Below the pieces are notes generated by a model. That model was not told where the DNA came from, did no database searches, and was given only the letters and a program-made list of their open reading frames with translations. A stretch of 64,000 bases of DNA. Source: Clostridia bacterium. GTDB lineage: Bacteria; Bacillota; Clostridia; Christensenellales; Aristaeellaceae. How positions within the stretch are numbered: position 1 is the first letter of the stretch; each line of letters begins with the position of its first letter. The stretch is from NCBI GenBank assembly GCA_017512985.1, contig JAFWEJ010000004.1, positions 60,483 to 124,482 on the forward strand, in the 5' to 3' direction. Shown piece after piece: positions 8,214 to 17,150 of the stretch. Position numbers and translations under genes: made by a program.

Positions 8214-8233
8214 CATTATGAATTGTGAATTAT
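8214..8233. repeat. AT-rich CATTATGAATTGTGAATTAT repeat
   Basis: Near-identical to the first 15 bases of the copy at 5835. It sits between the terminator at 8205 and the stop of the EAL gene. Confidence 0.5.
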
Positions 8234-8234
8234 C

Positions 8235-10118
8235 TCATGCGCACATTTTCACAAACTCATCCATCGGCACGGGCCGCGAGAAGTAATACCCCTGAAGGTA
8301 GTCGCAGCAGATGTCCTTCATCGCGCCGGCCATTTCTTCCGTCTCGATGCCTTCCGCGGTGATGCTCAGGTTCATCTGCTTGAATCCCTGGATCAGCGCG
8401 GGCAGCAGCACGTCCCTGTCCCGGCAGTAGTTCCGCACGACCTCCATGTCGATCTTGATGTTGGAGAAGGGATACTGCCTTACCCGGGAAAGGTTGGAAT
8501 ACCCGCTGCCGTAGTCGTCCAGCGCGAACTGGAAGCCGTTGTCGTGCAGGTCCGTGATCTGGTCATGCAGGAGCGAGAAGTCGATCATGCTCTGCTCGGT
8601 AATCTCCAGATGGATCATTTCCTGGTCCACGCCGTACTGCTTCAGGATCGCGGAGAAACGCTCCGGAATATCCCGGCTCATGAACTGGACCGGACTCAGG
8701 TTCACGTTGATCCACCGGATGCCCAGCGCCTTCATGTCGTGGTCCCGGATGAAACGGCACACCTTGCTCAGCACCTGCTCGCCCAGGCGAACGATATAGC
8801 CTTCCTGCTCCGCCATGGAGATGAACAGGTCCGGCCGGATCAGCCTGCCCCGCTCATCCCGCAGACGCACCAGGGCTTCGGCGGCGACGCGTTTGCCGGT
8901 CAGGCAGTCCACCAGGGGCTGCAGGAATACCTCCAGCCCGTCGTTGTTCAGCGCGCCTTCCAGGCACCGGCGGATATCCAGTTTCTGGCTGATTGCCGCG
9001 ATGGATTCCTTCAGGTACCGGCTTGTGTCCGGCTCGGAGGCGTGGTTCAGTTCGTCCAGGGAAATCATCAGCGTGTTTACCAGCCGGTCGCTCGGGCAGT
9101 CCATCTGCAGCATGTCGGCTTTGACAAAGCTGAGGCTCAGCCGCAGCTCGCCGACCTCGGTCTTCCACGGGTCCGCGAAGCGCGCGGAGACCTGCTGCTG
9201 CAGGGCTTCCAGGTCCGGCTTGTTGTGGCCGACCAGCGCGTAGCATCCGCTGCGCAGGTAGAAGCCGCTCAGCTGGGGAAAGGTTTCGCACAGCCACCGG
9301 TTGATGCCGATCAGCGCCGCGTCCATCTGTTTGCCGCCGAAGAGCTCCCGGTGCTCGTTGTAGTTCTGGATCGTGAAGCCCAGCACCCGGCAGGAGCGCT
9401 TGCGCCGGTAGCATTCCTCCAGCAGCGCGTGGAAGGCCGGCAGGTTATATACATAGCCCCGCTCGGACAGGAACAGGTCCGGGTTCAGGAACGAAATGAA
9501 AATCACGATGATTGCCATCAGGCAGAAGGTGTTCATCACCACATAGGTGGGGAACAGGATGCGGGCTATGTTGCCCAGGATCAGGACGGCCTGGAGCGCG
9601 GTCAGGCTGATGATCTGGTGCGGACTGAGTTCGTGCAGGTGCCGCAGCACCGCGATGGCCGCAAAGAGCGGATAGGCGCATCCGCAGGCGTACAGGAGCC
9701 AGTACAGGGAACCGGCCCGGAACCCGTCGCTGATCCGGAACAGCCAGCCGTTCAGCGGCGCCGTCAGGGCAATCAGCACGCAGGGAATATACACGATCGG
9801 CGCGAGGACGTGCAGCCGCGAGCGCAGCAGCACATGCGAGTCCAGTACGCTGACCGTAAAGACGAAAAACATATAGGAACGGATGAACGCGAAGACAAAG
9901 AACAGGATGTTCAGCGCCCACAGCAGGGCCGGCGCGTGTTCGGGCCAGGTCTCGTTCAGCCGGAAGGAAATACACTCAAACAGCTCCGTACAGATATCGA
10001 TCACCAGGATTGCGAGGAAAGCGCGGTTCAGGCGGATCGGAAGCCTCGGCCGGAAAAAGTAATAACCCATGATGACCAGGAGAACCAGCATGCTGGGGAT
10101 GATAAAGCTGTAGTTCAT
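8235..10118 (-). CDS. Membrane-anchored EAL domain c-di-GMP phosphodiesterase
   Basis: Protein of 627 residues. The first 210 residues hold about six to seven membrane spans, a sensory module of 7TM type. A degenerate GGDEF-like region follows (about 220-350) with no GGDEF signature, so no cyclase activity is expected. The EAL domain (about 385-625) keeps the catalytic motifs: EAL in AEALVRL, NVNLSP, LEITEQ, LDDYGSGYSNL, the Lys of NIKIDMEVV, AEGIET and LQGYYFSRP. It should hydrolyse c-di-GMP to pGpG at the membrane and so shift cells away from the sessile state. It is a single-gene unit. Confidence 0.9.
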   Translation of the reverse strand: MNYSFIIPSMLVLLVIMGYYFFRPRLPIRLNRAFLAILVIDICTELFECISFRLNETWPEHAPALLWALNILFFVFAFIRSYMFFVFTVSVLDSHVLLRSRLHVLAPIVYIPCVLIALTAPLNGWLFRISDGFRAGSLYWLLYACGCAYPLFAAIAVLRHLHELSPHQIISLTALQAVLILGNIARILFPTYVVMNTFCLMAIIVIFISFLNPDLFLSERGYVYNLPAFHALLEECYRRKRSCRVLGFTIQNYNEHRELFGGKQMDAALIGINRWLCETFPQLSGFYLRSGCYALVGHNKPDLEALQQQVSARFADPWKTEVGELRLSLSFVKADMLQMDCPSDRLVNTLMISLDELNHASEPDTSRYLKESIAAISQKLDIRRCLEGALNNDGLEVFLQPLVDCLTGKRVAAEALVRLRDERGRLIRPDLFISMAEQEGYIVRLGEQVLSKVCRFIRDHDMKALGIRWINVNLSPVQFMSRDIPERFSAILKQYGVDQEMIHLEITEQSMIDFSLLHDQITDLHDNGFQFALDDYGSGYSNLSRVRQYPFSNIKIDMEVVRNYCRDRDVLLPALIQGFKQMNLSITAEGIETEEMAGAMKDICCDYLQGYYFSRPVPMDEFVKMCA

Positions 10119-10315
10119 TGCCGTTGTTCACCCTTCCCTTCAGGGACCTTTCATATGAGTTTTTACCGGGGCAGCTGCACGCGTGAAATGAAAACGTTAC
10201 GCAATTTAGCCGGACAAATATAACATATAGTTACATAGTGTGTAAAGGATTTTTTCTGCATGTGTCTTTTGGTATTTCCACCTGTTGATCCGCAAGCCGT
10301 ACGGGTTCCGGAAAC

Positions 10316-10347
10316 GCAAAAATACGGCGCTGTTTACAGCGCCGTAT
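10316..10347 (-). terminator. Terminator of the MFS gene
   Basis: Read on the minus strand: ATACGGCGCTG, loop, CAGCGCCGTAT (10322-10332 and 10337-10347), then a T run opposite A 10318-10322. The remaining 10119-10315 shows no gene. Confidence 0.85.
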
Positions 10348-10363
10348 ACAGTATTTTTTCGGT

Positions 10364-11668
10364 TCAGAGCTCCCGCACCGGTTTGTTCACCAGCAGCAGG
10401 ACCGCCGTCACGGAGAAGCCCAGCGCGCAGATGAACAGCAGCACCGAGGAACCGAGGCCCTGCAGGACCGCGCCGGCCATCACCGAGGCGATCGGTATCA
10501 TCGCCTGGGAGCCGATGCTGATGAGGCTGTTGACCTTGCTCAGCTTGTCCTTGTCCACCACGCGCATGGTGGCGGTGGTGATCGGGATGTTGATGGCGGA
10601 GAGCAGGATGCCGATGGTGAAGCTTCCCGCACAGAAGAACATCAGGAAGGAGTTCAGGCTGTTTCCGCGGTCCACCAGCAGCCAGTAGCTGAACGCCAGG
10701 GAAACGACCACCGCGGCGGAGATGCACAGCTGCACGGCGACCTTGTGGCCGCATTTCTCCGCAGGCTTCCGGGCGCTGAGCACCGCCGCGCCGATCAGGG
10801 AACCCAGGCCGACGCATACGCTGATCACGGAGGACCAGAGTTCCGGCGTCAGGACGTTATCCAGCAGGTAGGACGGGGCGCTCGCCAGGTCCGTCCGCAC
10901 GAAATAGGGGATAAAGTTGCTGGCGACCGGCGCGAAGAAGAAGTTGATGAACACCACTGAGCCCAGCAGCGCCAGGATGGCTTTCTGCGTCTTCAGGTAC
11001 TTCAGCCCGTCGCCCATGTCCTTCACCGCGGTGCGGAGCGTCAGCCGGTCCGCCGGCGGCGTGTGCGGGCAGCGGATCAGCATTTCGGAAATGCCGGAAG
11101 CCAGGAAGGTTGCGCCGACCAGGAAGAACAGCGTCTGCACCGGCAGGGCGGCGTAGAGGACGCCGGCCAGCACCACGCCCAGGATGCCTTCCGCGGCGCT
11201 CTTGACCGTGAAATAGGAATTAGCCTGCTGCAGCCGGTCCTCCGGCAGGATGTGGGGAAGCAGGGCGCCGGACGCGGGATTGAAGATCCCGCTGATGATG
11301 TTCCCGAGGATGCCCAGCGCGAACAGGATCACGATGTGCGCGTCCGCCGCCGGGAAGAGGATCATCAGCACCGTGGCCAGGATGATCGTTCCGCCCTTGC
11401 AGAAGTCGCACAGGTACATGATTTTCGCCTTGCTGAAGCGGTCGCCCAGCACGCCGCCCACCGGCGTGAACAGCAGCAGCGCCACGCTGCAAAGCGCCAG
11501 GTACAGCCCCTGCAGGAACGCGTTGTTCCCGCTGATCTGCAGGATATAGAAGCCGACGGCGAAGCTGTACAGCAGCGCGCCCAGTTCCGATACCAGCGCG
11601 CCGAAAAATACCAGCCGGTAGTTCCGGTTGCGGAATACGTTTTGCGGTTTCACGGTGATCTCGCTCAT
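10364..11668 (-). CDS. MFS transporter
   Basis: Protein of 434 residues with 12 predicted spans. It has the MFS loop motif GGVLGDRFSKAKIMYLCDF (G-x-x-x-D-R-x-x-R/K-like) between spans 2 and 3 and an NxxFLxGLY pattern typical of macrolide-efflux-like (MefA/Bcr-type) exporters. The substrate is unknown. AGGAGG lies 10 nt before the start. It has its own terminator and no linked regulator. Confidence 0.88.
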   Translation of the reverse strand: MSEITVKPQNVFRNRNYRLVFFGALVSELGALLYSFAVGFYILQISGNNAFLQGLYLALCSVALLLFTPVGGVLGDRFSKAKIMYLCDFCKGGTIILATVLMILFPAADAHIVILFALGILGNIISGIFNPASGALLPHILPEDRLQQANSYFTVKSAAEGILGVVLAGVLYAALPVQTLFFLVGATFLASGISEMLIRCPHTPPADRLTLRTAVKDMGDGLKYLKTQKAILALLGSVVFINFFFAPVASNFIPYFVRTDLASAPSYLLDNVLTPELWSSVISVCVGLGSLIGAAVLSARKPAEKCGHKVAVQLCISAAVVVSLAFSYWLLVDRGNSLNSFLMFFCAGSFTIGILLSAINIPITTATMRVVDKDKLSKVNSLISIGSQAMIPIASVMAGAVLQGLGSSVLLFICALGFSVTAVLLLVNKPVREL

Positions 11669-11750
11669 CCCAGGTCATCCTCCTCTGCCTTTCGCCTGCA
11701 TTATACCGGACCGGAAAAGCAGCTTCATTGGAATTGGATGAGAATCAAAT

Positions 11751-11777
11751 AAAAAGACGGTTTGTTTCCAAACCGCC
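11751..11777 (-). terminator. Terminator of the esterase gene
   Basis: Read on the minus strand, GCGGTTTG, loop, CAAACCGTC (11756-11764 with 11769-11776), followed by five T. Confidence 0.8.
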
Positions 11778-11797
11778 TTATTTCTGAAAGGACGATA

Positions 11798-13399
11798 TCA
11801 ACGGGTGAACTGGGAGACGAACTTCCAGGCGTTTTCACAGCTGTGCTGGCGGCACTCATGCTGTTGGCCGCTGACGCCGGCGAAGGCCGTGCGGCAGACG
11901 CCGTCTTCGCTGTCGTAATAGTGCACCGTCAGGACGCTGCCCCGGGAGGGATCCGGAATCTGCTCGATCCGGTCGCCCGGCACGCACCACTTGCTCTCTT
12001 TCCAGCTGTCCTTCTGTTCCACGGAGGCATTTTTGAACTCCTCTGCCTTTTTCAGCCTGTTGACCTCGGCAACATACTGCACGCGCTCCAGGCATGTCGG
12101 CGCCTGGAAGGGCAGCTCGGGCAGTGGGCTTTCCTCGCCGCCGGAATAGAACACGGCGCCGGGTACGGTTTTGTTCAGTTTATCCGTCACCGGTTTGCCG
12201 AAGAAGGTCGTGTAGACCGGGAACAGCGCGCTGCAGGGCATGAAGCCCGCGAAGACTTCCGGATACTCCTGGAAGCAGTCCCAGGTTTTGCCGCTGCCCA
12301 TGGAGAAGCCCGTGGCGTAGATCCTGTGCTCGTCGATGTTATACCGCTTCTTCAGTTCGCCGATCAGCTCCACCGCTTCCGTCGCGGTTACGTCCATGTG
12401 GTTTTCCACCGACACGAACAGGAAGCCGTACTTGTGGGCAACCTCCCACCATCCGGCCACATAGGTCAGGTACATGGAGCTGTCGCCGCCGCCGTGGAAG
12501 CCCACGACCAGGGGCGCCGGGCCCTTGTCGAAGATGTCGTTGTTGTAATAGGCAAAGTATCCGACCTTGTGCTCCTTCGTGTCCTTCCAGGCGCCCATGT
12601 TGTCCGGGGAGGTCTGTACGGTATGGCTGCCCGCGTCTTCCGTCATGCCCAGGGCGGGGAAGTCCGGCTCATACTGGATCTGGCCGCACCACATCTTGAA
12701 CTTTTTCACAAAGGCGTGGAAGTCCTTTTCATACTCGGCTTTGTCCTTGATCAGCAGGTGCCGGCAGCCTTCAAAGGCCTTGTTGATCTCCGCGCTGTTG
12801 CCGGCGCTGAGGACCGCGATATCTTTCCGCTGCACGTCCGGCACGATGCTCAGCCCTTCCATGGAGCACATGGCGGGCGTGATCTCGCCCGGTCCCCACA
12901 GGTAGTCGCCCTGCAGGGTCTTCAGCAGGTTCTTCGCCACATAGTCGGCGGAGGCGCCGAAGGAGTAGATGTCCGCGCGGAAGATCGCGCCGCGGACGAA
13001 GTATCCCTTGAACTGCCGCGCGAAGAAGTCATAGTTCTCCACGATGCCGTCCTTGTAAACCTGGATCATCTTGATCTCGCTGATTACCGCGGCGTAGAGG
13101 CTTTCGTCCTCGCCTGCCCAGCCGCCGTCCTTCGTCGGGTAGACGAAGAGCACGCTCGTGTCAAAGTCCGCCGCGATCTTTGCCAGGCCGCTTTCCCGGG
13201 CAAAGGCCACCGCGCTGTTCATGTCCTGTTTCTTCTCCTCAAACACCAGCAGGCAGGGCGCGCGGAAACCGTAGTTGTTCACCTGGCCGTCCAGGCTGTT
13301 GTCCGGTACATAGGCCTTGAGCTCAAACTTTTCAAACGTGTGTTCCCAGCATTTTCCGCCGGCGGTTTCCCGCACCTGCGGCCTTTCCATCATGGCCAT
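11798..13399 (-). CDS. Alpha/beta hydrolase, polyhydroxybutyrate-depolymerase/feruloyl-esterase-like
   Basis: Protein of 533 residues without a signal peptide. The C-terminal half has an esterase fold: oxyanion-hole HGGGDSS near residue 300, nucleophile motif GFSMGSG near 363, and a late histidine candidate in QHECRQHSCENAW near 518. The N-terminal 270 residues form an extra domain with repeated beta/alpha segments and no recognised motif. This layout is seen in PHB depolymerase/LpqC-type esterases of gut Clostridia, which may cleave plant ester or polyester bonds. AAGGAGG lies 8 nt before ATG. The missing signal peptide suggests a cytoplasmic substrate. Confidence 0.72.
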   Translation of the reverse strand: MAMMERPQVRETAGGKCWEHTFEKFELKAYVPDNSLDGQVNNYGFRAPCLLVFEEKKQDMNSAVAFARESGLAKIAADFDTSVLFVYPTKDGGWAGEDESLYAAVISEIKMIQVYKDGIVENYDFFARQFKGYFVRGAIFRADIYSFGASADYVAKNLLKTLQGDYLWGPGEITPAMCSMEGLSIVPDVQRKDIAVLSAGNSAEINKAFEGCRHLLIKDKAEYEKDFHAFVKKFKMWCGQIQYEPDFPALGMTEDAGSHTVQTSPDNMGAWKDTKEHKVGYFAYYNNDIFDKGPAPLVVGFHGGGDSSMYLTYVAGWWEVAHKYGFLFVSVENHMDVTATEAVELIGELKKRYNIDEHRIYATGFSMGSGKTWDCFQEYPEVFAGFMPCSALFPVYTTFFGKPVTDKLNKTVPGAVFYSGGEESPLPELPFQAPTCLERVQYVAEVNRLKKAEEFKNASVEQKDSWKESKWCVPGDRIEQIPDPSRGSVLTVHYYDSEDGVCRTAFAGVSGQQHECRQHSCENAWKFVSQFTR

Positions 13400-13509
13400 A
13401 TTCGGTTCCTCCTTGTTTTCTGTGGAAACAGTGTATCACGCTTTCCGCCGGTCCGGAAGGGGAAACGCCAAAGAATACAATGCTGTACGGGACCGGCGTG
13501 ACAAGCCTG

Positions 13510-15012
13510 TCAGTTCGCCTTTTCCAGCGCGGAAACAATGTCCCTGACGCAGTTTGCCGTATCCCCGGCGGTCATGGCAACGGAGCCGTACCGCTCCTGC
13601 GCTTTTTCCCCGGCTTTTCCGTTGATCCACGCCGCGGCCGCCGCGGCGTCCGGGCGGTCCGGAATGAAGGCCGCCGCCGCGGAGAGGATGCCGCTGAGCA
13701 CGTCGCCGCTGCCGGCGGTCGCCATGCCGGCGCATCCGGCGTCCACGACGCGGGTCCGTACCCCGTCCGTCACGACGGTGGACGGTCCCTTCAGCAGTAT
13801 CACTGCGCCGGTTTCCTTCGCGTACGCTTCCGCGGAGGCGATCGGGGCGTGCAGGATCTCACCGGTCTCCATCCCCGTCAGCCGGGAGAACTCCTTCACA
13901 TGCGGGGTCAGGATCAGCCGGCAGGCGGCGCCGTGGATCCGCTCCCTGTCCAGCCGGGACAGCAGGGTCAGCCCGTCCGCGTCGACGATGAGCGTGCCGC
14001 CGAAGTGCTCCAGCAGCCAGCGGAGCGCCTGCGCGGCGCCTTCGCCCGTACCAACGCCCATGCCGAAGGCCGCGGTCCGGACGTTTCCGGTCAGCTCCGC
14101 AAACTGCCCTTCGTCAAATGCGATCCCGTCGCCGTCGTCCATCAGCGGGAACACGGTGCTCTCCAGCACCGCCGGCGCGACCGCCGGCCAGAGAAGGTCC
14201 GGCACCGCCAGCTTCACGACGCCCGCGCCGGTGCGCATGGCGCTGTTCGCCATCGCGGCGAGGCGGACCGCTCCGCTGTATTTTCTGCTTCCGCCGATCA
14301 GGGCGGTATAGCCGTATGTGCCCTTGTGCGCGTTGTTCGCCCGCGGGCGGAAGAAGGGAGCGATGTCCGCTTCCGTGACCAGTGAAATGTGTTCGTCCAC
14401 AGGACGGATGCCGATATCGCAGTTCACTTTTTCCTTCATCACGTCCTTGGCCATGTTCAGGAAATGCCCGGGCTGGAAGCTGCCGACGGAGACCGTCAGG
14501 TCCGACCGGACGCATGTTTCCGCCAGGCCGCTGTCCCCGTTCAGCCCGCTGTTGATGTCCACGCTCACCACGTACGCGCCGCTTTCGTTGATCCGCCGGA
14601 TCGCTTCCGCGGCGGCGCCTTCGGCGGTTCCGCGGAACCCGGTGCCGAACAGGCAGTCAACGACCGTGCCGAAGCCTTCCAGCGTCCGCCCGGGCGTCCA
14701 GGGCGTCACCTTCACGCCGGCTTCCTGGCACAAAGACAGGTAATACGCGCCGTCCTCCGAGCACCGGTCGGAAAGCATAATGACTTCGCAGGCTGTCCCG
14801 GCGTCGTGCAGCAGTTTCGCGAGGACGTACCCGTCGCCCGCGTTGTTGCCGCTGCCGCACAGGATGGCGGCCGGGGCCTTCCAGTCAATCCGCTCAAAGA
14901 CGGCTTTTCCCGCGCGGAGCATCAGTTCCCGCCCGGGAATTCCTTCCGCGATGGTCCGCGCGTCGCTCTCCCGCATCGCCGCCACGGAGAGGATGATGTT
15001 TTCTGCACTCAT
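13510..15012 (-). CDS. nnr: Bifunctional NAD(P)H-hydrate epimerase / ADP-dependent NAD(P)H-hydrate dehydratase
   Basis: Protein of 500 residues, the usual length of the fused enzyme. Residues 1-210 are the YjeF_N epimerase domain, with the nucleotide loop GSGNNAGDGYVLA near 53-65 and VSVDINSGLNGDSG. Residues about 225-495 are the ribokinase-like dehydratase, with ALIGGSRKYSGA, NAHKGTYG and the phosphate-binding ATAGSGDVLSGIL. It repairs hydrated NADH/NADPH produced by heat or side reactions; the epimerase makes the S form that the dehydratase needs. The start has AAAGGAG upstream. The gene is not in an operon. Confidence 0.93.
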   Translation of the reverse strand: MSAENIILSVAAMRESDARTIAEGIPGRELMLRAGKAVFERIDWKAPAAILCGSGNNAGDGYVLAKLLHDAGTACEVIMLSDRCSEDGAYYLSLCQEAGVKVTPWTPGRTLEGFGTVVDCLFGTGFRGTAEGAAAEAIRRINESGAYVVSVDINSGLNGDSGLAETCVRSDLTVSVGSFQPGHFLNMAKDVMKEKVNCDIGIRPVDEHISLVTEADIAPFFRPRANNAHKGTYGYTALIGGSRKYSGAVRLAAMANSAMRTGAGVVKLAVPDLLWPAVAPAVLESTVFPLMDDGDGIAFDEGQFAELTGNVRTAAFGMGVGTGEGAAQALRWLLEHFGGTLIVDADGLTLLSRLDRERIHGAACRLILTPHVKEFSRLTGMETGEILHAPIASAEAYAKETGAVILLKGPSTVVTDGVRTRVVDAGCAGMATAGSGDVLSGILSAAAAFIPDRPDAAAAAAWINGKAGEKAQERYGSVAMTAGDTANCVRDIVSALEKAN

Positions 15013-15051
15013 ATATGATCAGTCTCCTTTGCCCGCGGTACATTATACCAC

Positions 15052-15083
15052 AAAAGCGGCAGCCCGCGTCTCCGCGGGCTGCC
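15052..15083 (-). terminator. Terminator after the 133-aa membrane protein gene
   Basis: GGCAGCCCGCG (15058-15068) and CGCGGGCTGCC (15073-15083) form an 11-bp stem; on the minus strand it is followed by GCTTTTG. Confidence 0.75.
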
Positions 15084-15131
15084 TGTATATGGTTGCGTGT
15101 CTGGCCGGTTCCGGTATTACGGCCGTTCCTG

Positions 15132-15533
15132 TCACGCGTTGAAGGTATGGTAAGTGGGCGCTTCGATAATCTCTGTTTCAACCGCGGCGCCGTCAACGGT
15201 GCTGCCGCTTTCCTGAATCGCTTTTTTTCCGGCGGTGTTCCCGTCCTTCCTATGGGTCCGGAAATACCAGATCAGCCCGATGGCCAGGCCGGCAACAAGG
15301 CTCTTCGAGGAAAGGATTCCCCTGAACAGGCGCGGCGCGACGCGGGCCAGGCCGGAGACCACGGAGCCCAGGATCATGAAGCCGGCGCCCATCAGGCCGC
15401 CGATCACGGCCAGGATGATCCATCCGAAGAACATGAGCCCCAGGATGCCCAGGAAGATTTCCGGGCGGAATTCTCCGCGCCCGGTTTTCCGGCCGCGAGG
15501 ACCCGTATTGTAACGATTATTGCTGCGATACAT
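15132..15533 (-). CDS. Hypothetical two-span membrane protein
   Basis: Protein of 133 residues. The N-terminal 27 residues are basic and Asn/Arg-rich, followed by a long hydrophobic glycine-rich part with about two spans (ILGLMFFGWIILAVIGGLMG, then a second near 85-100). A soluble tail ends TEIIEAPTYHTFNA. AGGAGG lies 8 nt before ATG. No family is recognised. Confidence 0.6.
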   Translation of the reverse strand: MYRSNNRYNTGPRGRKTGRGEFRPEIFLGILGLMFFGWIILAVIGGLMGAGFMILGSVVSGLARVAPRLFRGILSSKSLVAGLAIGLIWYFRTHRKDGNTAGKKAIQESGSTVDGAAVETEIIEAPTYHTFNA

Positions 15534-15662
15534 TTTACAGATCCTCCTTTCGCGTCATCGGCAGGGAAGTCCCTCACCGTGGCTATATCCTACCATCAGG
15601 GGATCTGTGAATACAGGATGAAAGGGGAAAAATACAGGCCGTTATTTTTCCGGTTCGTCCGT

Positions 15663-15992
15663 TCAGGCCGTCAGCCGCTTCTCCATCATCCAGTTCTCGG
15701 AGTAGTCCAGGTATTCTTTGCAGAACCGCCGGTAGTCGCTGAAGCCCAGCAGGTTCATCTTGTCCGGCAGTTCGCTCAGCGCCTGCAGGAAGCCTTCCCG
15801 GTGCCAGGGCAGCACCTTGCAGATGACCAGGCGGTACGGGTTGATCGGGTTGGCGAATTCCCGCTCATACTTCACGGTGATGTTCTGCCGCTCGAACAGG
15901 GAATCCGCCAGGTGGTCCTCCAGGTCAAAATAGGCGTAGCGGCAGTACAGCGCCGGGGACTTGGTGATGTTGATCCAGTTCTTCTGTTCCAT
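15663..15992 (-). CDS. Hypothetical 109-aa protein divergent from WYL regulator
   Basis: The start is placed at ATG 15992 because GGAGG lies 9 nt upstream; a longer reading to 16052 has no ribosome site. The product is soluble, rich in aromatic and charged residues (EYLDYSENWMMEKRLTA at the end) and not recognised. It is divergent from the WYL regulator at 16098 with about 105 bp between the starts, so it is a likely target of that regulator. Confidence 0.55.
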   Translation of the reverse strand: MEQKNWINITKSPALYCRYAYFDLEDHLADSLFERQNITVKYEREFANPINPYRLVICKVLPWHREGFLQALSELPDKMNLLGFSDYRRFCKEYLDYSENWMMEKRLTA

Positions 15993-16046
15993 GTTCTTTT
16001 CCTCCCCATGGTTTCTTTCGGCATATTCAGAATAAGGGAGAAATCG

Positions 16047-16076
16047 TTGCATTTTTACCCCATTTTATGCTATATT
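16047..16076 (+). promoter_or_regulatory. Promoter candidate of the first WYL regulator
   Basis: TTGCAT (16047-16052), an 18-bp spacer and TATATT (16071-16076). Inside it, 16049-16065 is identical, in inverse orientation, to 38831-38847. Confidence 0.45.
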
Positions 16077-16097
16077 TTTTCGCGGAGGGGAGAAAAG

Positions 16098-17138
16098 ATG
16101 GCCAGGGATACCATGAACAAAAAGAAATATGTGGTCTTCGACATGGTGAAGATCCTGAAGGAGCATACGGACCTGCAACACCCGATGAAGCAGAAGGAGC
16201 TGGTGGACCGCCTGCACGCCCTGGGCTATACCACGGACCGCTCCACGGTCCGCCGGACCATGACTGACCTGGTGATGGATCCGGAAAGCCGGGTCTGTTC
16301 CCTGTCCAACACCGCGCACGACGAGAAGGACTGCGATTACGAGACCTATTATTCCGGCCTGTATTACAGCCAGGAATTCTCCGACGCGGAGCTCCGCTGG
16401 CTGATCGACGGTATCCTTTACAGCAGGAATGTGCCCCACGGCGCCCGGAAGGACCTGCTGGAAAAGCTGTGCGGCCTCGGCAACGCGCACTTCCGCAAAA
16501 ACCTCAACCTGAACAAGATCCGCCGCCTGGCTGCGGACGAGCCGGTGAACCCGGAGCTGTTTGAGAACATCGACAGGATCGGCCGGGCAATCGACGCGAA
16601 CCGGAAGATCACCCTGCAGTACAAATACATGGGCACGGACTTCGCCCTGCATGCCCGGGAGAACCCGGAGCATCTGCTGAACCCCTACGCGATGGTCATC
16701 CGCAACGGCTTTTATTACCTGATCTGCAACAGCGACAGCCACGACACCCTGAGCGTCTACCGCATCGACCGGATGACGGACGTGGAGATCCGGAAGGAGG
16801 CCGCCCGGCCGGTGCGGGAGCTGCAGGGGTACCATGAAGGCTGGAACCTGCAGGAATTCATGGAGCATAACGCGAACATGGCCTTCGGCGATCCGGTGCG
16901 GATCACCTTCACCTGCACGGAGCGGGGCGTCCCCATTGTGGTCGACGCCTTCGGCAGGGCGGTGGAGTTCAGGGAGCGGAAAGACGGGCTGGTGGACTGC
17001 ACCGTCCGGGTTCCGGCCTTTGACATGAAGCTTTTTGCCATGCAGCACAGCGGATTCATCCGGGTCACCGCCCCGCGGGAGCTGGCGGAGGAGATCCGGA
17101 ACGACCTGAAAAAAGCGCTGGAAGCGTATGAATCATAA
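16098..17138 (+). CDS. WYL-domain transcriptional regulator (copy 1)
   Basis: Protein of 346 residues from ATG 16098, which has GGAGGGG 7 nt upstream; the frame is open further upstream but lacks a start signal. Residues about 10-75 are a winged-helix/HTH (MKQKELVDRLHALGYTTDRSTVRRTMTDL). Residues about 150-230 are the WYL ligand-binding domain, with HLLNPYAMVIRNGFYYLICN and VYRIDRMTDVEI. The C-terminal WCX region follows. WYL regulators bind nucleic acids or small ligands and often control defence genes. Its paralogue is at 32252-33331. A GNAT gene follows after 12 nt. Confidence 0.85.
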   Translation: MARDTMNKKKYVVFDMVKILKEHTDLQHPMKQKELVDRLHALGYTTDRSTVRRTMTDLVMDPESRVCSLSNTAHDEKDCDYETYYSGLYYSQEFSDAELRWLIDGILYSRNVPHGARKDLLEKLCGLGNAHFRKNLNLNKIRRLAADEPVNPELFENIDRIGRAIDANRKITLQYKYMGTDFALHARENPEHLLNPYAMVIRNGFYYLICNSDSHDTLSVYRIDRMTDVEIRKEAARPVRELQGYHEGWNLQEFMEHNANMAFGDPVRITFTCTERGVPIVVDAFGRAVEFRERKDGLVDCTVRVPAFDMKLFAMQHSGFIRVTAPRELAEEIRNDLKKALEAYES

Positions 17139-17150
17139 AGGAGAAAACCT

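Noticed and set aside
5862-8216. 784-codon minus-strand frame opposite the acyl-CoA synthetase
   Set aside because: Same reason: antisense to a clear three-domain gene, no motifs, low-complexity Val/Gly/Arg/His composition.
11762-13501. 579-codon plus-strand frame opposite the esterase
   Set aside because: Antisense shadow of a gene with a Ser-hydrolase motif and a good ribosome site.
15015-16097. N-terminal extension of the first WYL protein
   Set aside because: The extension crosses antisense genes and has no start signal; the HTH begins right after ATG 16098, which has GGAGGGG.
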